A DNA stretch of 64,000 bases from Phymatolithon calcareum (taxonomy: Eukaryota > Rhodophyta > Florideophyceae > Hapalidiales): the NCBI GenBank assembly GCA_977006965.1, contig OZ345366.1, forward strand, positions 186,001-250,000. The letters are read 5' to 3'. Numbering within the stretch: the stretch's first letter is position 1; every line of letters begins with the position of its first letter. The translations under genes and the position numbers were made by a program. Positions 62,705-64,000 of this stretch are shown here, piece after piece. The notes beneath the pieces are model-generated. The model saw only the letters and a list, made by a program, of their open reading frames with translations. It did no database searches and was not told the DNA's origin.

Positions 62705-64000
62705 CTGGATTAGTACTGAGGTGAGAGATCACTCGGGAATCCCCAGTGTCCTTCGTTTTTTATTTTTACAGAACCAAAACTCGAGCAATACACGCCGCCG
62801 ATGCGCCAACTGGCCCATCCACTTGCACACGCCTTCAACACCACACATTTTTCGTCCGAGCGTGAAACATGGTACAGAATCGTGGAGTATATTGTTCTTG
62901 TCCTTTTTGGTCAGAACTCCTCCTATTCCCGAAACCTTTAGTACGAACTATTCCCGTTGTATAGATGCAATTCAAATCTACAATGGAGGCCAGTCGAGCC
63001 ACAGTGCTACATCTCTATACTTATTGGCTCTCACTCGTCGCTACTGGATTGTAGTACCCACGAAGGGCGTGCGTTGAAGGTCCGTTGTTCATCTCCATTT
63101 GCGTGCCTTGTTCTTCAGCCCTGACGGAATAAGATGCTTCATTGTTTCTCTTGTTGGGTTGGAGAGAGATCAAAAGCATTTGGACATGACTAGAAAGAGG
63201 AAAACGTAGTAGGCCGGAGCAGAAGGAGCGAATCTTCCAAATATAGTTTCATACAAGGCCATTGGGAAACAAGTTTGCAGGAATGGAATGAATGTTCTAA
63301 TCTCTGGTGACGACGTTGGCTTTCGTTTCCAACATATTCTCTACGCAAAGAAGACCCGCCTTCTCTGAGAGCCCTTGGTGAGTACTCAAGCTTCAGCCCG
63401 ATGGTACGCTGGATAAGCAAGAAATACTTACAACCGGTGAGGACGTGAGCTCGTTCTTTGGTTGTGCAATTTTTCAATGGTGTCTTTACCACAAAGGAGT
63501 AACATTGGGTGATCGAGGGTCCAGGCTGGAGGCCTGTGTCGACACGTGCTCAATTATACCACCTACGAGCTGTGCACAATTTCTCGGTAACAACGAAGCA
63601 TCAATGTATAGTAGAAGTGCTATTTCGAATGCAATATTTTCTTTGGAGATGAAAATCTCGCGAGGAAAGTGGCGGCACAGAGCAAGATTCCTCCTGTGCG
63701 GGGAATCAAGGAATATTCGAGGTGGGCCCAGCACGAGCTTAAGCCATACTGTCTCCGAAAAATCTCATACATGACAAGTCTTGAGCCAGTCGAGTGAATC
63801 ACGGAGAATGGAGAAGGAATCCTATTGGTTCACCTGATTTGTTCTCTGCGCGTTAATCACCTTGTATGTGTCGATAGCGATAAGATTGTCATATACGACA
63901 ATATGGAGGAACATCCTCTGCGACTTAGGCGGTGAGCATTTCAATGCTGTGCTGGAGACGGCTCAGTGATCGAGAAGGCTGTTTTGTGGAGAATGGAGAA
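62705..64000. other. Right end of window, no recognised gene
   Basis: A TTTTTTATTTTTACAG tract at 62757-62772 looks like a splice acceptor and is followed by about 55 codons open on the plus strand (YTPPMRQLAHPLAHAFNTTH; WYRIVEYIVLVLFGQNSS). Later plus-strand frames (YSFIQGHWETSLQEWN; DKIVIYDNMEEHPLRLRR) look coding-like but are broken. They may be exons of one unrecognised gene or its remnant. Confidence 0.35.

Noticed and set aside
1-64000. tRNA, snRNA and 5S rRNA genes
   Set aside because: Reading both strands by eye, I found no complete set of tRNA A/B boxes or 5S consensus. A covariance-model scan would be needed to exclude them.

Overview
The window is nuclear DNA from a eukaryote. It has short spliceosomal introns with GTAAGT donors (67-104 bp), an intronless histone H3 gene, TATA boxes, and remnants of eukaryote-only genes: LST8, SEL1L/HRD3, eIF3g, TRRAP, glucosidase I and DDX41. 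A secreted DOMON/copper monooxygenase fused to a hedgehog-type Hint domain, together with LINE, DIRS-like, PIF/Harbinger and pogo elements, fits a red seaweed such as a florideophyte. That assignment is an inference. Very few open genes look intact: the partial LST8-like gene, the H3 variant, the pogo transposase, the Harbinger accessory gene, and perhaps a small gene at 50.5 kb.

Layout. 0-2.1 kb: LST8-like 3' end, divergent H3 gene, SEL1L/HRD3 remnant. 3-16.1 kb: two rearranged copies of one locus (an unrecognised coding segment, a TPR-repeat gene, an eIF3g gene). Both copies are broken by stops and frameshifts, and copy B is split by an insertion that contains a 3.05-kb Harbinger element with its own spliced accessory gene. 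Between them lies a 5'-truncated monooxygenase-Hint gene (copy A). 16.3-24.4 kb: a 7.5-kb palindrome whose arms each carry a monooxygenase-Hint copy (B and C). A ~2.5-kb stretch of the two arms is almost identical and has sharp edges, so copy C is a mosaic of A-like and B-like sequence. 24.4-27.25 kb: TRRAP and GH63 gene fragments and an exon shared with 9.4 kb.

27.25-37.5 kb: LINE fragments in both orientations around a decayed DIRS-like element. 37.6 kb: a large hairpin. 38.4-40.7 kb: a nearly intact pogo-type transposon with 25-bp terminal inverted repeats and a TA duplication. 40.7-45.9 kb: a LINE interrupted by the RNase H end of another LINE, which ends in an AAAG tail. 45.9-55.5 kb: mostly unrecognised sequence with another LINE end, a 330-bp foldback MITE, a small possible secreted-protein gene and a second inverted repeat. 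55.5-57.35 kb: a DDX41 pseudogene running directly into a ~145-bp tandem repeat. 57.7-62.7 kb: a decayed zinc-finger plus telomere-linked-helicase-like gene, flanked by direct copies of a modular repeat whose two copies share flanks but carry different hairpin cores. 62.7-64 kb: nothing recognised.

The genes do not form a pathway. The window reads as a repeat-rich sink in which fragments of conserved housekeeping genes, mobile elements and inverted duplications have accumulated. The most notable items are the monooxygenase-Hint family with its gene-conversion tract, the H3 variant, and the helicase locus with its modular flanking repeats.
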